Part shown: positions 1-8,955 of the stretch, in pieces
Layout of the letters: the number at the start of each line of letters is the position of its first letter
How positions within the stretch are numbered: position 1 is the first letter of the stretch
Notes under the pieces: model-generated
Seen by the model: only the letters and a program-made list of their open reading frames with translations
Told to the model about the DNA's origin: nothing
The model's database searches: none
From: Phycisphaeraceae bacterium
Lineage (GTDB): Bacteria; Planctomycetota; Phycisphaerae; Phycisphaerales; Zrk34
DNA: 53,257 nucleotides
Assembly: GCA_028284925.1 (NCBI GenBank)
Contig: JANQQT010000103.1
Span: 1 to 53,257, forward strand
Reading direction: 5' to 3'
Translations under genes and position numbers: made by a program

Positions 1-867
1 GGAAGTGAGGTGAGTTTGATAGAAGCGAGCAGGGGGGTGTTGCCTCGGGAGGATCGGGATGCGGCGGGGATTGTGGAAGAGGCGTTGGTGCGGGATGGTG
101 TTAAGTTGATTTGTGGGGGGAAGGCGGCGAAGGTGGAGAAGCGGGGTGAAGAAAGGGTGATTTACGTAGAATGCGGCGGGGAGAAGCATGAGATTGTGGT
201 GGATGAGATTATGGTGGCGGTTGGGCGGAAACCCAATGTGGATGGATTGGGGCTTGAGGCGGCGAGTGTGAGGTATGACGGTCGGCGAGGGGTGGAGGTG
301 GATGACCAATTGCGGACGAGTAATCAGCGGATCTTTGCGGCGGGAGATGTATGTTCGAAGTATCAATTCACGCATATGGCGGATGCGATGGCGCGGATCG
401 TGATTCAGAATGCGTTGTTTGGATTTATTCCGTTTGTGAAGGGGAAGGTGAGTCGGTTGGTTGTGCCCTGGGCGACGTATACGGACCCGGAAATTGCGCA
501 TGTGGGTAAGTATGGGCATGAGTTGGAGGAAGAGGGTGTCTCGTATGAGACGATGAAGGTTGGGCTGGATGATGTGGATCGGGCGATCTTGGAGGGGGAG
601 ACGGAGGGGTTTTTGAAGGTGCATTACAGGAAGGGGAAGGACGAGATTTTGGGTGCGACGATGGTGGGACGCGGGGCGGGGGACATGATCAGCGAAGCGA
701 CGCTGGGGATGGTGAATGGGGTTGGATTGAAGGGGTATGCAGGAACGATTCATCCTTATCCGACCGTGGGCGAGGTGTTTCGGAAGGCTGGGGATGGGTT
801 TAACCGGACGCGGTTGAGTAAGCGGACGAAGCGAATCTTTGAGAAGCTTATGGCATGGCAGAGGTAG
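1..867 (+). CDS. FAD-dependent pyridine nucleotide-disulfide oxidoreductase, C-terminal part (5' end outside window)
   Basis: The reading frame is open from base 1, so the N-terminus with the FAD-binding GxGxxG and redox CxxxxC lies upstream of the window. What remains is the second half of a mercuric reductase/dihydrolipoamide dehydrogenase-type flavoprotein. It shows the end of the NAD domain (VAVGRKPN), the second FAD motif (IFAAGDV) and a dimerisation domain ending in HPYPTVGEVFRKAGD, which holds the conserved His of this superfamily. There is no C-terminal Cys pair of true mercuric reductase, so the substrate cannot be named. It overlaps the next gene by 13 bases or ends just before it, suggesting one transcript. 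The plus strand is unusually rich in GGG, GTG and AGG codons compared with genes after 2243. Family assignment is firm; specificity is unknown. Confidence 0.85.
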   Translation, partial: GSEVSLIEASRGVLPREDRDAAGIVEEALVRDGVKLICGGKAAKVEKRGEERVIYVECGGEKHEIVVDEIMVAVGRKPNVDGLGLEAASVRYDGRRGVEVDDQLRTSNQRIFAAGDVCSKYQFTHMADAMARIVIQNALFGFIPFVKGKVSRLVVPWATYTDPEIAHVGKYGHELEEEGVSYETMKVGLDDVDRAILEGETEGFLKVHYRKGKDEILGATMVGRGAGDMISEATLGMVNGVGLKGYAGTIHPYPTVGEVFRKAGDGFNRTRLSKRTKRIFEKLMAWQR

Positions 868-2225
868 GTATGGGGAAGAAGACGCGATTCAGTTTGATTG
901 TGTTTACGCGTTTGCCTCGTGCCGGGCAGACGAAGACGCGGTTGATTCCGGCGTTGGGGGACGACGGCGCGGCACAGTTGCAGGGAGAAATGACGGAGTG
1001 GTGCCTGGGGTGGGCGAGGTGTTTGAGGGAGGATGACGAGGTGGATGTGGAGGTAAGGTATACGGGGGGAAGCGAGGAGGAGATGGCGGAAGTGTTTGGG
1101 GAGGACTTGGTGTATGTGGATCAGGGAGAGGGAGATTTGGGGGAGAGGATGGCCAGAGTCTTTGAAGAGAGGTTTAGGGATGGATATGAACGGGTGGTGA
1201 TTGTGGGGTCAGATTGCCCGTGTGCGAATGATAAGGTGATGCGGGAGGGATTTGGTATTTTAGAGGAGAAAGAGGGTGTGGTTGGGCCGGCGGACGATGG
1301 GGGGTATTACCTGATTGGGTTGAGGGAGATGGAGAAGGGACGATATGGGAGGTTGTTTGAGGGGATGGTTTGGGGGGAGGATGGGGTGATGGAAGAGACG
1401 CGGGTAAGGGCGAGGGATGTGGGGATTGAGTTGGCGGAGTTGGAGGTGTTACGGGATGTAGATGTCGAGGGGGACTTGGCGGTGTGGGAGGAGGTTAAGG
1501 GAGGAAAGAGGCCACGTAGTTTGAAGGGAAGGGTGGGGGTGATTGTGCCTACGTTAAACGAGGGAGAGCGTGTTGAGAAGGTGCTGCGAAGGATCTTGAG
1601 TGGGGTGGATGGTGATGTGGTGGTGGCGGATGGAGGGAGTATGGATGGAACGGTGGAGCAGATGGAGCGAATGGGAGTTAAGGTTGTGCGGAGCGAGAAG
1701 GGACGGGGGAAGCAGATGAATGCCGGAGCGCATGAGGTGGATGGGGACTATCTGGTGTTTTGTCATGCAGATACATTGCTGCCTTTTGGGTGGGATAGGA
1801 TGGTGAGGATGACGTTGAGTGATAAGGGGGTTGGGTTGGGGGCGTTTAGGCTAAAGATCGATGAGGAAGGGGAAGCGTATCGTCGCGTGGAGCGTGGCGT
1901 GGCGAGGAGGTGTAAGTGGAAGGGAATGCCTTATGGGGACCAAGGATTGTTTGTAAGGCGGGAGGATTTTGAATCGGTTGGAGGGTTTGTGGAACAGGCG
2001 ATTATGGAGGATTATGAACTGGTCAAGGCGATGCGGAAGCGGGGTAAGGTGAGGGTGTTGGAGTGCGCTGCGCGGACGAGTGGGCGGGCGTGGAAGGCAG
2101 TGGGTGTAGGGAGAATGACGATGATTAACCAGATAGTGTTATGGGGGTATCGGTTGGGTGTGGGGGCAGAGAGGTTGGCACGGTGGAGGGAGAGGAGGAT
2201 ACGGGGGGTGATTGGGGAGAGGTGA
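855..2225 (+). CDS. fused TIGR04282 (DUF2064) - TIGR04283 glycosyltransferase-like protein
   Basis: This is a two-domain protein of 456 residues. Residues about 10-215 match the TIGR04282/DUF2064 nucleotidyltransferase-like fold: FTRLPRAGQTKTRL near the start, then GSDCPCAN and GPADDGGYYLIG. Residues about 225-456 match the TIGR04283 GT-A glycosyltransferase: VIVPTLNEGE, VVADGGSMDGT, GRGKQMNAGA and FCHADTLLP. Both families are named for association with arsenosugar biosynthesis loci, where they are often two separate adjacent genes; here they are joined. No radical-SAM ArsS or arsenite methyltransferase is visible in the window, so an arsenosugar role is only an inference. An ATG at 870 with GAGGTAGG just upstream is an alternative start that avoids the overlap. 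The gene shares the G-rich composition of its upstream neighbour and meets ftsH tail to tail. Confidence 0.85.
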   Translation: MAEVGMGKKTRFSLIVFTRLPRAGQTKTRLIPALGDDGAAQLQGEMTEWCLGWARCLREDDEVDVEVRYTGGSEEEMAEVFGEDLVYVDQGEGDLGERMARVFEERFRDGYERVVIVGSDCPCANDKVMREGFGILEEKEGVVGPADDGGYYLIGLREMEKGRYGRLFEGMVWGEDGVMEETRVRARDVGIELAELEVLRDVDVEGDLAVWEEVKGGKRPRSLKGRVGVIVPTLNEGERVEKVLRRILSGVDGDVVVADGGSMDGTVEQMERMGVKVVRSEKGRGKQMNAGAHEVDGDYLVFCHADTLLPFGWDRMVRMTLSDKGVGLGAFRLKIDEEGEAYRRVERGVARRCKWKGMPYGDQGLFVRREDFESVGGFVEQAIMEDYELVKAMRKRGKVRVLECAARTSGRAWKAVGVGRMTMINQIVLWGYRLGVGAERLARWRERRIRGVIGER

Positions 2226-2242
2226 TGCAGGATCGGGACGTA

Positions 2243-4303
2243 TCAGGCGGGTGAGGGCATCATGCCATCGCTACCGGCTTCGGGTTCGTGGTTGTCGGTG
2301 GAAGGCGCAGGAGGAGACGCGGGGGCTTTGGCGGCTTCGGCATCGAGAAGGTCACTGACAGTGGGTTTGTCGAGGGATTCACCCTTCATGAGTTTGTCGA
2401 CGTCATCGGAAGAGAGGGTTTCGTATTTGAGGAGGGCTTCGGCGATGGCGACGACCTTGTCCCAGTTTTCCTCGATCAGCTTGTTGGCATCGTCGTAGGC
2501 CTGGGAGATGAGGGCTTTGACTTCCTCATCGACGACGCGTGCGGTGTCCTCAGAGTATGTCTTGTCGAAGATGGTTTCGCGGTTTTCGTTGGGGGAGTAA
2601 TCGACGAAGCCGAGGCGCTCACTCATGCCCCATTCGAGGATCATGTGGCGTGCGTAGCCGGTAGCCATGCGAATATCCATGGCTGCACCGGAGGTGACAT
2701 CGCCCGTTTTTCTTTCTTCTGCGATTCGTCCGCCGCAGAGGACGCGCATGGTGTGGAGGATGTACTTTCTGCCGAAGCCGAGGCGGTCTTTTTCAGGCAG
2801 GGAGAAGGTGGCACCGAGGGCCTGTCCGCGAGGTATGATGGTGACTTTGTGGAGCGGGTCAGCGTGTTCAAGAAGGACTTGAAGGACGGCGTGACCGGCT
2901 TCGTGGTAGGCTGTGCCGACGCGTTCATCTTCATCAATACGGCGGCTTTTAAAGGCACGACCGAATTTAACTTTGTCGCGAGCTTCCTCGAGATCGCCTT
3001 GCTCGACAAAGTCCTTGGAGGACATGGTGGCAAGGATAGCGGCTTCGTTGATGACGGCGGCGAGGTCGGCTCCGGAAAACATGGGTGTGCCGCGTGCGAC
3101 TTTTTCAAGGTCGACATCGGGTGACATTTTGACGCGTTTGGCGTGAACTTCGAGGATTTCGAAGCGGCCCTTGACATCGGGGAGGTTGACGTTGATCTGG
3201 CGATCGAACCGACCGGGCCGGGTCAGAGCGGGATCGAGGACATCCGAGCGGTTGGTCGCCGCGACGACGATGACCTGATCATTGGTCTCGAAGCCATCCA
3301 TTTCGACGAGGATTGCGTTGAGGGTCTGTTCGCGTTCATCGTGTCCGCCGCTGGAAAAGCCGCTGCCGCGTCGGCGACCGACGGCATCGATTTCATCGAG
3401 GAAGATGATACAGGGACTGTTGTCCTTGGCCTGTTTGAAGAGATCTCGGACGCGAGAGGCACCGACGCCGACAAACATTTCGACGAAGTCCGATCCGGAG
3501 ATCGAGAAAAAAGGCACTTCAGCTTCACCGGCAACGGCTTTGGCAAGAAGGGTCTTACCGCACCCAGGTTGTCCGATCAGGAGGACGCCACGCGGAATTC
3601 GTCCGCCCAAACGCTGGAATTTTTTGGGGTTCTTGAGGAACTCAATAATTTCGCCAACTTCCTCTTTCGCCTCCTCCACTCCGGCCACATCACCGAGCGT
3701 GACGTTGGTCATCTCCTTGGAGACAATCTTGTGTTTGGAGCGTCCGAAATTGCCAAGCATTCCACCACCGCCGCCTGCACCTCTGAGGCCGCGGATGAGG
3801 AAGAACCAGATGATGACGAAGAAGAGAATCCAGGGGAGAGCCTGGATCATAACGATGAAAAACATGCTTGGGGGCGGGTCTTCTTTGTATAGGGAGCCGT
3901 AAGTTTTTGGTTCGCCAGTTTTGGGGTCCGTGATGCCTTTGACGACGATGAGGTCGACGACGGACTTTCTGAAGGCGTCTGACGTCACCTGAAGATAGAC
4001 GGTTTCTTTTTCAATATTGGGCAGATCTTTTTTGAGTTTGATTTCGAAGCGATCGGGCTTACCAAGAATTTTGTCGACATGGTTTGAGAGAAGGTGGCTT
4101 TTGAGTTCGCCGACGTTAATTTCGTCCTTGGAGTCGTTTTTGCCCTGCATCATGATGACGAGGCCGATGCAGACGGCGATGATGATGAACCATCCGAACA
4201 TGCCGCGATTAGGCTTTGGCGGAGGGGCATTGGGGGTCTTATCCGGCCCCTGCTCGTCGTTGCGAGCGTCATCGTTATTTTCGTTGTTGTAGCGATCTTT
4301 CAC
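2243..4303 (-). CDS. ftsH: ATP-dependent zinc metalloprotease FtsH
   Basis: This is a membrane-anchored AAA+ protease of 686 residues that degrades damaged or short-lived membrane and cytoplasmic proteins. Two membrane segments lie at about residues 35-52 and 145-172. The AAA domain follows, with Walker A GQPGCGKT, Walker B IIFLDEID and a second region of homology [17 protein letters not shown]. The peptidase domain has the zinc motif HEAGH. The Walker A still fits GxxxxGKT but differs from the common GPPGTGKT. The C-terminus is an Ala/Pro-rich tail. The start codon is GTG at 4303, with a poor ribosome-binding site; no in-frame ATG lies close upstream. It is the last gene of the minus-strand run that begins at cdaA. 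Confidence 0.97.
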   Translation of the reverse strand: MKDRYNNENNDDARNDEQGPDKTPNAPPPKPNRGMFGWFIIIAVCIGLVIMMQGKNDSKDEINVGELKSHLLSNHVDKILGKPDRFEIKLKKDLPNIEKETVYLQVTSDAFRKSVVDLIVVKGITDPKTGEPKTYGSLYKEDPPPSMFFIVMIQALPWILFFVIIWFFLIRGLRGAGGGGGMLGNFGRSKHKIVSKEMTNVTLGDVAGVEEAKEEVGEIIEFLKNPKKFQRLGGRIPRGVLLIGQPGCGKTLLAKAVAGEAEVPFFSISGSDFVEMFVGVGASRVRDLFKQAKDNSPCIIFLDEIDAVGRRRGSGFSSGGHDEREQTLNAILVEMDGFETNDQVIVVAATNRSDVLDPALTRPGRFDRQINVNLPDVKGRFEILEVHAKRVKMSPDVDLEKVARGTPMFSGADLAAVINEAAILATMSSKDFVEQGDLEEARDKVKFGRAFKSRRIDEDERVGTAYHEAGHAVLQVLLEHADPLHKVTIIPRGQALGATFSLPEKDRLGFGRKYILHTMRVLCGGRIAEERKTGDVTSGAAMDIRMATGYARHMILEWGMSERLGFVDYSPNENRETIFDKTYSEDTARVVDEEVKALISQAYDDANKLIEENWDKVVAIAEALLKYETLSSDDVDKLMKGESLDKPTVSDLLDAEAAKAPASPPAPSTDNHEPEAGSDGMMPSPA

Positions 4304-4437
4304 GGTGATGTCTCATTTGATGCCAAAGGCGGCAGCGCGGTCACCAGATTATACGCATGCCAATGCCGTTCGTTCGAGAGTATGCGGTAGCGGGTTATTT
4401 GGGGCGTTTACACCCGATTGGCCATGTATATATCGGC

Positions 4438-4953
4438 TTACCAGTCGCGTCGCATTGCTGCAACAATGCTTTGGCTGAGTTCGTGCACAGCGCGTGTCTT
4501 GGCGACTTCGATGGGTTGGCCGACAGGGTAGGTCGGGATGTACTCACCGGTTCCGGGAAGACGAGTGCGTTTTCGAATGAGTTTGCCGGTGCGGGCATCC
4601 TTCCACTGGAAATCGACCCAGACGATGAGTTGCGTCTCCTGGGTCAGGCCGCCGGTGAATGTGCGGCTGAGCCATTGCCTTTCTACCTCGACGATTTCGC
4701 CTTCGAGTACGGTGTCGGCCGTACCGGATTTTGCGACGCGGTAGGGTGTACGGGATTCGATTTCCTTGATAAGAGCTTCGGTGAGTTGGAATTCAAGTTT
4801 TCGATCAAAGGTCTTGTTCTTAAAGATAGGAATTGAAATTGTTTTGATGGATGGATCGAACTGGTCTCCAGCTACGTATCCGGCGCACCCCGTGAGGGTG
4901 GCGGGGAGTATGCTGAGAACGGTCAGTGTGAGAATGAGACGGGGTTGGATCAT
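4438..4953 (-). CDS. lptE: LptE-like LPS-assembly lipoprotein
   Basis: The 171-residue product begins with a lipoprotein signal ending in the lipobox LTGC, followed by GYVAGDQFDPSIKTISIPIF. LptE family members (PF04390) plug the LptD pore in the outer membrane, and this protein has their pattern: a Cys-Ala-Gly-Tyr start, a statement of IPIFKNKTF type and a central TADTVLEGEIVEV strand. The frame is open further upstream to 5079, but that extension is Pro/Lys/Ser-rich and overlaps the bamD-like gene. I chose the ATG at 4953 because it places a signal peptide directly before the lipobox. The gene sits 34 bases after the BamD-like gene, so two outer-membrane assembly lipoprotein genes are adjacent. 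No lptD is present here. Confidence 0.75.
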   Translation of the reverse strand: MIQPRLILTLTVLSILPATLTGCAGYVAGDQFDPSIKTISIPIFKNKTFDRKLEFQLTEALIKEIESRTPYRVAKSGTADTVLEGEIVEVERQWLSRTFTGGLTQETQLIVWVDFQWKDARTGKLIRKRTRLPGTGEYIPTYPVGQPIEVAKTRAVHELSQSIVAAMRRDW

Positions 4954-4987
4954 GGCAAACTCGGCGGCGAGGTTTGGAAGAACGTGA

Positions 4988-6103
4988 TTACTTGCCGGGC
5001 TCCTTGTTGACTTTGTTGGTTTCGTCGTCTTTCGATTTGGAATTGTCGGGGGACTTAGGCGTATTTTTATCGTCGGCAATTTTCTCAGGTTTGGCTGGAA
5101 CGGGCTTGGGCTTGTTGACTTTGACTATCGCGCTGAAAGTCTTGGGATCGATTTCCTGGAGCCTGGCGAGTGCTTTTCGAGCGGCGGAAGAACCCGGGTG
5201 GTCCTTGATGACGCGCATATACATGTAGCGGGCACTGACGAGATTGTTGCGTTTGTCGTACCATTTCGCATCGAAGAGTGTACGTTCGGCGAGCGATTCA
5301 TCGATGCGTGTTAGAAGAGCCTGCGTCTTGATGCGTTCGGATGCGGCGGGGAATTGGTCACGATAGTCGAGAAGTTTCTGTTTGGCATTGATGAGACCGG
5401 TGGCGTCGAAGCGTGGGCCTTTGAAGGTGGCAAGACTTGCATCAATTTGTCGCTTAGTGGCGTGTTCGCGCCACTGGCTTTGGGGGTAGTTTTGCAGGAA
5501 AAGGTCGTAGGCGATGGAGGCCAGATTCATGCGGCCATCGCGGTAGTAGTAATCGGCAAGTTCGATGCCGGCGCGTTCGGCAATTTTTGTACCGGGGGAA
5601 CGTTCTTGGATTCGGATGAGAAGTTCCTCGGCGTCGTCATCGGCGGGCAGTATTCTCATGCCCCATATCTTTCTCTTAACGCCTCGAACATATGCGCTTG
5701 CGATCTTGAGTTCCCTGTCGAGAGCGACTTCAAATTCGGGGGAACCTGGGAAGGCACGGATGACGAATTCGTAGTCGCGGAGGGCTTTGTAGAAGTCCTT
5801 GTTGGAGGACTTGGCATCACCACGAAGGAGGTATGCGACGGCAAGTTTGGGATGAGAGGGATTTTTGGAGATCCAATCGCTTGCAAGGGATTGGGCGGTC
5901 TTGCCTTTGCCTTTGGCGATGGCTTTTCGGATGCCGAGGAGCTTTCCTTCGGGTGTGGCGGGATCGGGTTCGTTGACCTTGACGAATTTGCCATCGACGA
6001 GTTCATACGTGGCACGGTCGGCGGCTTGCGCAGGGATCTCGTGCAGAAAATGTATTGAAGAGATGGTTATCGTCAGGAATATGGTTTTGAAGAAGCGTTG
6101 CAT
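4988..6103 (-). CDS. bamD: BamD-like TPR protein, outer membrane assembly
   Basis: The 371-residue exported protein has a signal peptide (MQRFFKTIFLTITISSIHF onward) but no clear lipobox Cys. The body has tetratricopeptide-type helical repeats resembling BamD/YfiO: YLLRGDAKSSNKDFYKALRDYE, followed by a second unit around LASIAYDLFLQNYPQSQWREH. BamD works with BamA to insert beta-barrel proteins. The C-terminal 60 residues are a Lys/Pro/Asp-rich tail, which classical BamD lacks. An AGGGAA ribosome-binding site precedes the ATG. The lptE-like gene follows closely, supporting an envelope role. It could also be a generic TPR envelope protein; the absence of the lipid anchor is the main reason for caution. 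Confidence 0.65.
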   Translation of the reverse strand: MQRFFKTIFLTITISSIHFLHEIPAQAADRATYELVDGKFVKVNEPDPATPEGKLLGIRKAIAKGKGKTAQSLASDWISKNPSHPKLAVAYLLRGDAKSSNKDFYKALRDYEFVIRAFPGSPEFEVALDRELKIASAYVRGVKRKIWGMRILPADDDAEELLIRIQERSPGTKIAERAGIELADYYYRDGRMNLASIAYDLFLQNYPQSQWREHATKRQIDASLATFKGPRFDATGLINAKQKLLDYRDQFPAASERIKTQALLTRIDESLAERTLFDAKWYDKRNNLVSARYMYMRVIKDHPGSSAARKALARLQEIDPKTFSAIVKVNKPKPVPAKPEKIADDKNTPKSPDNSKSKDDETNKVNKEPGK

Positions 6104-6215
6104 CGACGTTCCCTGTCGTTAGGCCGGTGTAAATTCCCTATCCGTTGGGATACATGATAAACGGGAAAGGGATGGGAGGCAATGTGAGGGTGGAGTTTGA
6201 GGTGATGGCTTGAGG

Positions 6216-7586
6216 TTACTTTTCGAAACCTTCCTTTAAGAATTTGACGAGTGCTGCGGCGTTGTCGGGTTTTGCGGAGAGGCGGTGATTGAATGTGAGA
6301 AGGCCCGGGAGTTGGATGCCTCCGGTTTCCTTGATGATCATTTTCCTACCCAGAAACGTGTCACGTTTTCGGACAATTTTTCTGGCGAGTTCCATCACGT
6401 CGTCTTTATTGAGCGCAATTTTTCCGGCGAGTCGTTCAGCTTCGAGGAAAGCCATTGAGATGTTCTTTTTGATCTCGGCCTGGTTGTCGAACAGGAAGTT
6501 GTGAAATTGCTCAAACTTTTCGGGTTTGACGATAAAGACTCGATGGGCGAGCACTGCGAGAGCACATGCGCCGCTGCTGCCCCCAAGAACGGCCCGGTTT
6601 GGCAGATGGTCATTGCAAGCAGATTGCAATGGGAATGTAAACACCATGACGGCGTAGTCATCGCCGAGGTCTTCTTTGGCAGCCTTGAGAAGGTCATGGA
6701 GTCGCTTGCATGCAGGGCAGGTGTAATCGACCACCTCTACGGCAACGTATTTTGCATTCTTGTTTCCCAAGATGGGGTGGGCATAGCGACTGAAATTGTA
6801 ATATCCCTGAGCAACGCTCACGGCAGGGAGATCGTAGAGTTCTTCTGAATATCTGTGGGACTTGGTTCCCCAATCACCGAAGTAGTCAATTTTAACCGGC
6901 TTATCACCAGGTGTTTGTGTTTTGTCGGTCACTTTGTCAGTTGAAGGTGGGGCATCATCGGCGTAATTGCCAGTGGGAATTGTCTCGGCGATAGATGGGT
7001 TGATCACGATCTGTGAGACGATGAGGACGAGTACCATCCCGACACCGGCCACGGATGCGGCGGCGCGAGGAACTTGCGGCCAGATCCGTACCCTTTTGCC
7101 CTGGGCAAATATCGCGAATGCGAGGATGACTCCGAGGAGGTGTTCGATGAGGCAGTAGACACAGAAAGTCCCTTCAATGAAGTAGATCTGTACAAATACA
7201 AACCAGATGGCTGCCAGAGTGATTGCAGCTGCACCGATATGGAGGATGATCCAAGCTTTCTGTAATGCAGTCTGACGTTGGCCTGCATCCATCCAGAAGA
7301 GTGTAAATGCGAGTGTCCCATAAATGACCGCTGCGAGGGCAGAAACCGGGATAACGGTAAGGAAACTTGCAAATCGTTTGCTTTCGAGGACGGTCTTGCA
7401 ATCGATCCATGAAGCGCCGCCGCACATGGCAATATCGGGGGTTGAGCCGGCGACGATGATAGAGATGGAAATGGTGAGGAGGAAGAGCGCCAATCCGAGA
7501 GCGAGGGTAGCGATGATGCGCATGAAAATCATGGCGTGCTTGGAGGGCATGTGTTCGTTGAGGGGTTGGTCGACGGAATCTGACAT
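6216..7586 (-). CDS. vitamin K epoxide reductase domain fused to DsbA-like thioredoxin domain
   Basis: The N-terminal half is a four- to five-helix VKOR domain, with a cysteine pair region CGGASWIDC in the first loop and the active-site motif CVYC before a membrane helix. The C-terminal half is a periplasmic thioredoxin/DsbA-like domain with CPAC at its active site and a second cysteine pair (QSAC and SGAC). In bacteria such fusions oxidise protein thiols and pass electrons to quinone, replacing DsbB plus DsbA. An ATG at 7586 lies eight bases after the proA stop. An upstream in-frame ATG at 7613 would overlap proA and has AGAGG only two bases away, so the start is uncertain. It is co-directional with proA and the bamD-like gene. 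Confidence 0.9.
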   Translation of the reverse strand: MSDSVDQPLNEHMPSKHAMIFMRIIATLALGLALFLLTISISIIVAGSTPDIAMCGGASWIDCKTVLESKRFASFLTVIPVSALAAVIYGTLAFTLFWMDAGQRQTALQKAWIILHIGAAAITLAAIWFVFVQIYFIEGTFCVYCLIEHLLGVILAFAIFAQGKRVRIWPQVPRAAASVAGVGMVLVLIVSQIVINPSIAETIPTGNYADDAPPSTDKVTDKTQTPGDKPVKIDYFGDWGTKSHRYSEELYDLPAVSVAQGYYNFSRYAHPILGNKNAKYVAVEVVDYTCPACKRLHDLLKAAKEDLGDDYAVMVFTFPLQSACNDHLPNRAVLGGSSGACALAVLAHRVFIVKPEKFEQFHNFLFDNQAEIKKNISMAFLEAERLAGKIALNKDDVMELARKIVRKRDTFLGRKMIIKETGGIQLPGLLTFNHRLSAKPDNAAALVKFLKEGFEK

Positions 7587-7593
7587 ATAAGAA

Positions 7594-8898
7594 TCACTCT
7601 CTGATCTGGCCATGTCCTCTGACGACCCATTTGTAGGTGGTCAGATCAATTGCCCCCATCGGTCCTCTGGCGTGTAATTTATCGGTACTGATTCCGATTT
7701 CGGCGCCGAGACCGTATTCTCCCCCATCGCTGAACCGTGTGGAGCAGTTGACCATGACATCGGCAGAATCGACGCGGGCGATAAATTGGTCGGCGGCGAG
7801 AATGTCGGCGGTGAGAATGGCATCGGTGTGACGAGAGCCGTATTGGTTGATGTGATCGATTGCGTCGTCGATGGAGTCGACGACTTTGATTGCGACGATG
7901 AGATCGAGGAATTCGGTGGCCCAGTCTTCATCGGTAGCGGGGATGAGTTTATCGGCGGGGAGGACGCCCGAGAGAAGCTGGGTAGTTGTGGGGCATGCGC
8001 GTATTTCGACGTCAAATGAAGCGAGTTGACGGCAGGTTTCGCGGAGGATGTCGGTGGCTTGGCGATGGAAGAGGAAGGTTTCGGCCGCGTTGCAGACGCC
8101 AGTACGCTGGACTTTGGAGTTGACGCAGACATCGACGGCCATGGATTCGGGAAGATCAACGGCGTGCTGATCTACATAGACGTGGCAGTTGCCGGTGTAA
8201 TGTTTGATGACCGGGATGTTGGATTGCTCGACGACCGCACGGATGAGGCTTTCACCGCCTCTTGGGATTACGACGTCAATGTACTGATCCTGCTTGAGAA
8301 GTGATGTGACGGCGGCCCGGTCGGTAGTTTCGACGAGTTGGATGGCGGCGGAATCGAAGCCTTGTTCGTCCAGGGTATCGCGAATGACTGAAGCAATGGC
8401 GGTGTTGGAGAAAAAGGCTTCCTTTCCACCGCGGAGGATGAGTGCGTTGCCGCTGTTGATGCAGAGGGCTGCGGCGTCGGAGGTGACGTTAGGCCGGCTT
8501 TCGTAGATGAAGAGGACGACACCGAGTGGGACGCGTGTTTTTTCGATTCGAAGGCCGTTCGGTCGAACGAAGCCTTCAATGATCTGCCCGACGGGGTCTT
8601 TCTGTTGGGCGATTTGCCTGACTGAGAGCGCCATTTTTTCGACGCGCGATTGGTCTAGGCGAAGACGATCGATCATGGCGGAAGTGAGGTTGAACTCGGG
8701 GGCGCGGTCGATATCGCGCTGGTTGGCCGCGATGATTTGTGGTGTGCGTTCAACGAGGAGGTCGGCCATGCGTAGAAGAAGGGCGGCACGGCGTTCGCCA
8801 TCGGTTACGGCAAGCTTGTGACTTGCGGCGCGTGCGCGTTCGGCAAGCTGGGTGGTGTATGTGGGAATATCGATGGCCTGAGCTGGAGTCTGTGTCAT
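7594..8898 (-). CDS. proA: gamma-glutamyl phosphate reductase (proline biosynthesis)
   Basis: This 434-residue enzyme reduces gamma-glutamyl phosphate to glutamate semialdehyde with NADPH, the second step of proline synthesis. It is an aldehyde dehydrogenase-fold protein with full family length. Diagnostic segments are PLGVVLFIYESRPNVTSDAA, the NAD-binding stretch ALILRGGKEA, and the catalytic Cys region VQRTGVCNAAET. The ending HARGPMGAIDLTTYKWV is typical of ProA. No proB is next to it. No clear ribosome-binding site precedes the ATG at 8898. The gene lies 57 bases after ybbR in the same direction. Confidence 0.97.
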   Translation of the reverse strand: MTQTPAQAIDIPTYTTQLAERARAASHKLAVTDGERRAALLLRMADLLVERTPQIIAANQRDIDRAPEFNLTSAMIDRLRLDQSRVEKMALSVRQIAQQKDPVGQIIEGFVRPNGLRIEKTRVPLGVVLFIYESRPNVTSDAAALCINSGNALILRGGKEAFFSNTAIASVIRDTLDEQGFDSAAIQLVETTDRAAVTSLLKQDQYIDVVIPRGGESLIRAVVEQSNIPVIKHYTGNCHVYVDQHAVDLPESMAVDVCVNSKVQRTGVCNAAETFLFHRQATDILRETCRQLASFDVEIRACPTTTQLLSGVLPADKLIPATDEDWATEFLDLIVAIKVVDSIDDAIDHINQYGSRHTDAILTADILAADQFIARVDSADVMVNCSTRFSDGGEYGLGAEIGISTDKLHARGPMGAIDLTTYKWVVRGHGQIRE

Positions 8899-8955
8899 TT
8901 TGTTGCCAGGGTTGGGGATTTAGGTTGAACCGACCTGGAATCGGGTCTTTTCTAG

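Noticed and set aside
1790..2225. G-quadruplex elements in the G-rich left end
   Set aside because: Runs of G are frequent, but I found no clear set of four tracts of three with loops of at most seven bases, so this is only composition.
2288..3892. Long plus-strand open frames opposite ftsH
   Set aside because: They mirror ftsH codons on the other strand, have no ribosome-binding sites and resemble no family.
4954..5079. Upstream extension of the LptE-like gene
   Set aside because: It overlaps the bamD-like gene and puts the signal peptide 43 residues inside the protein.
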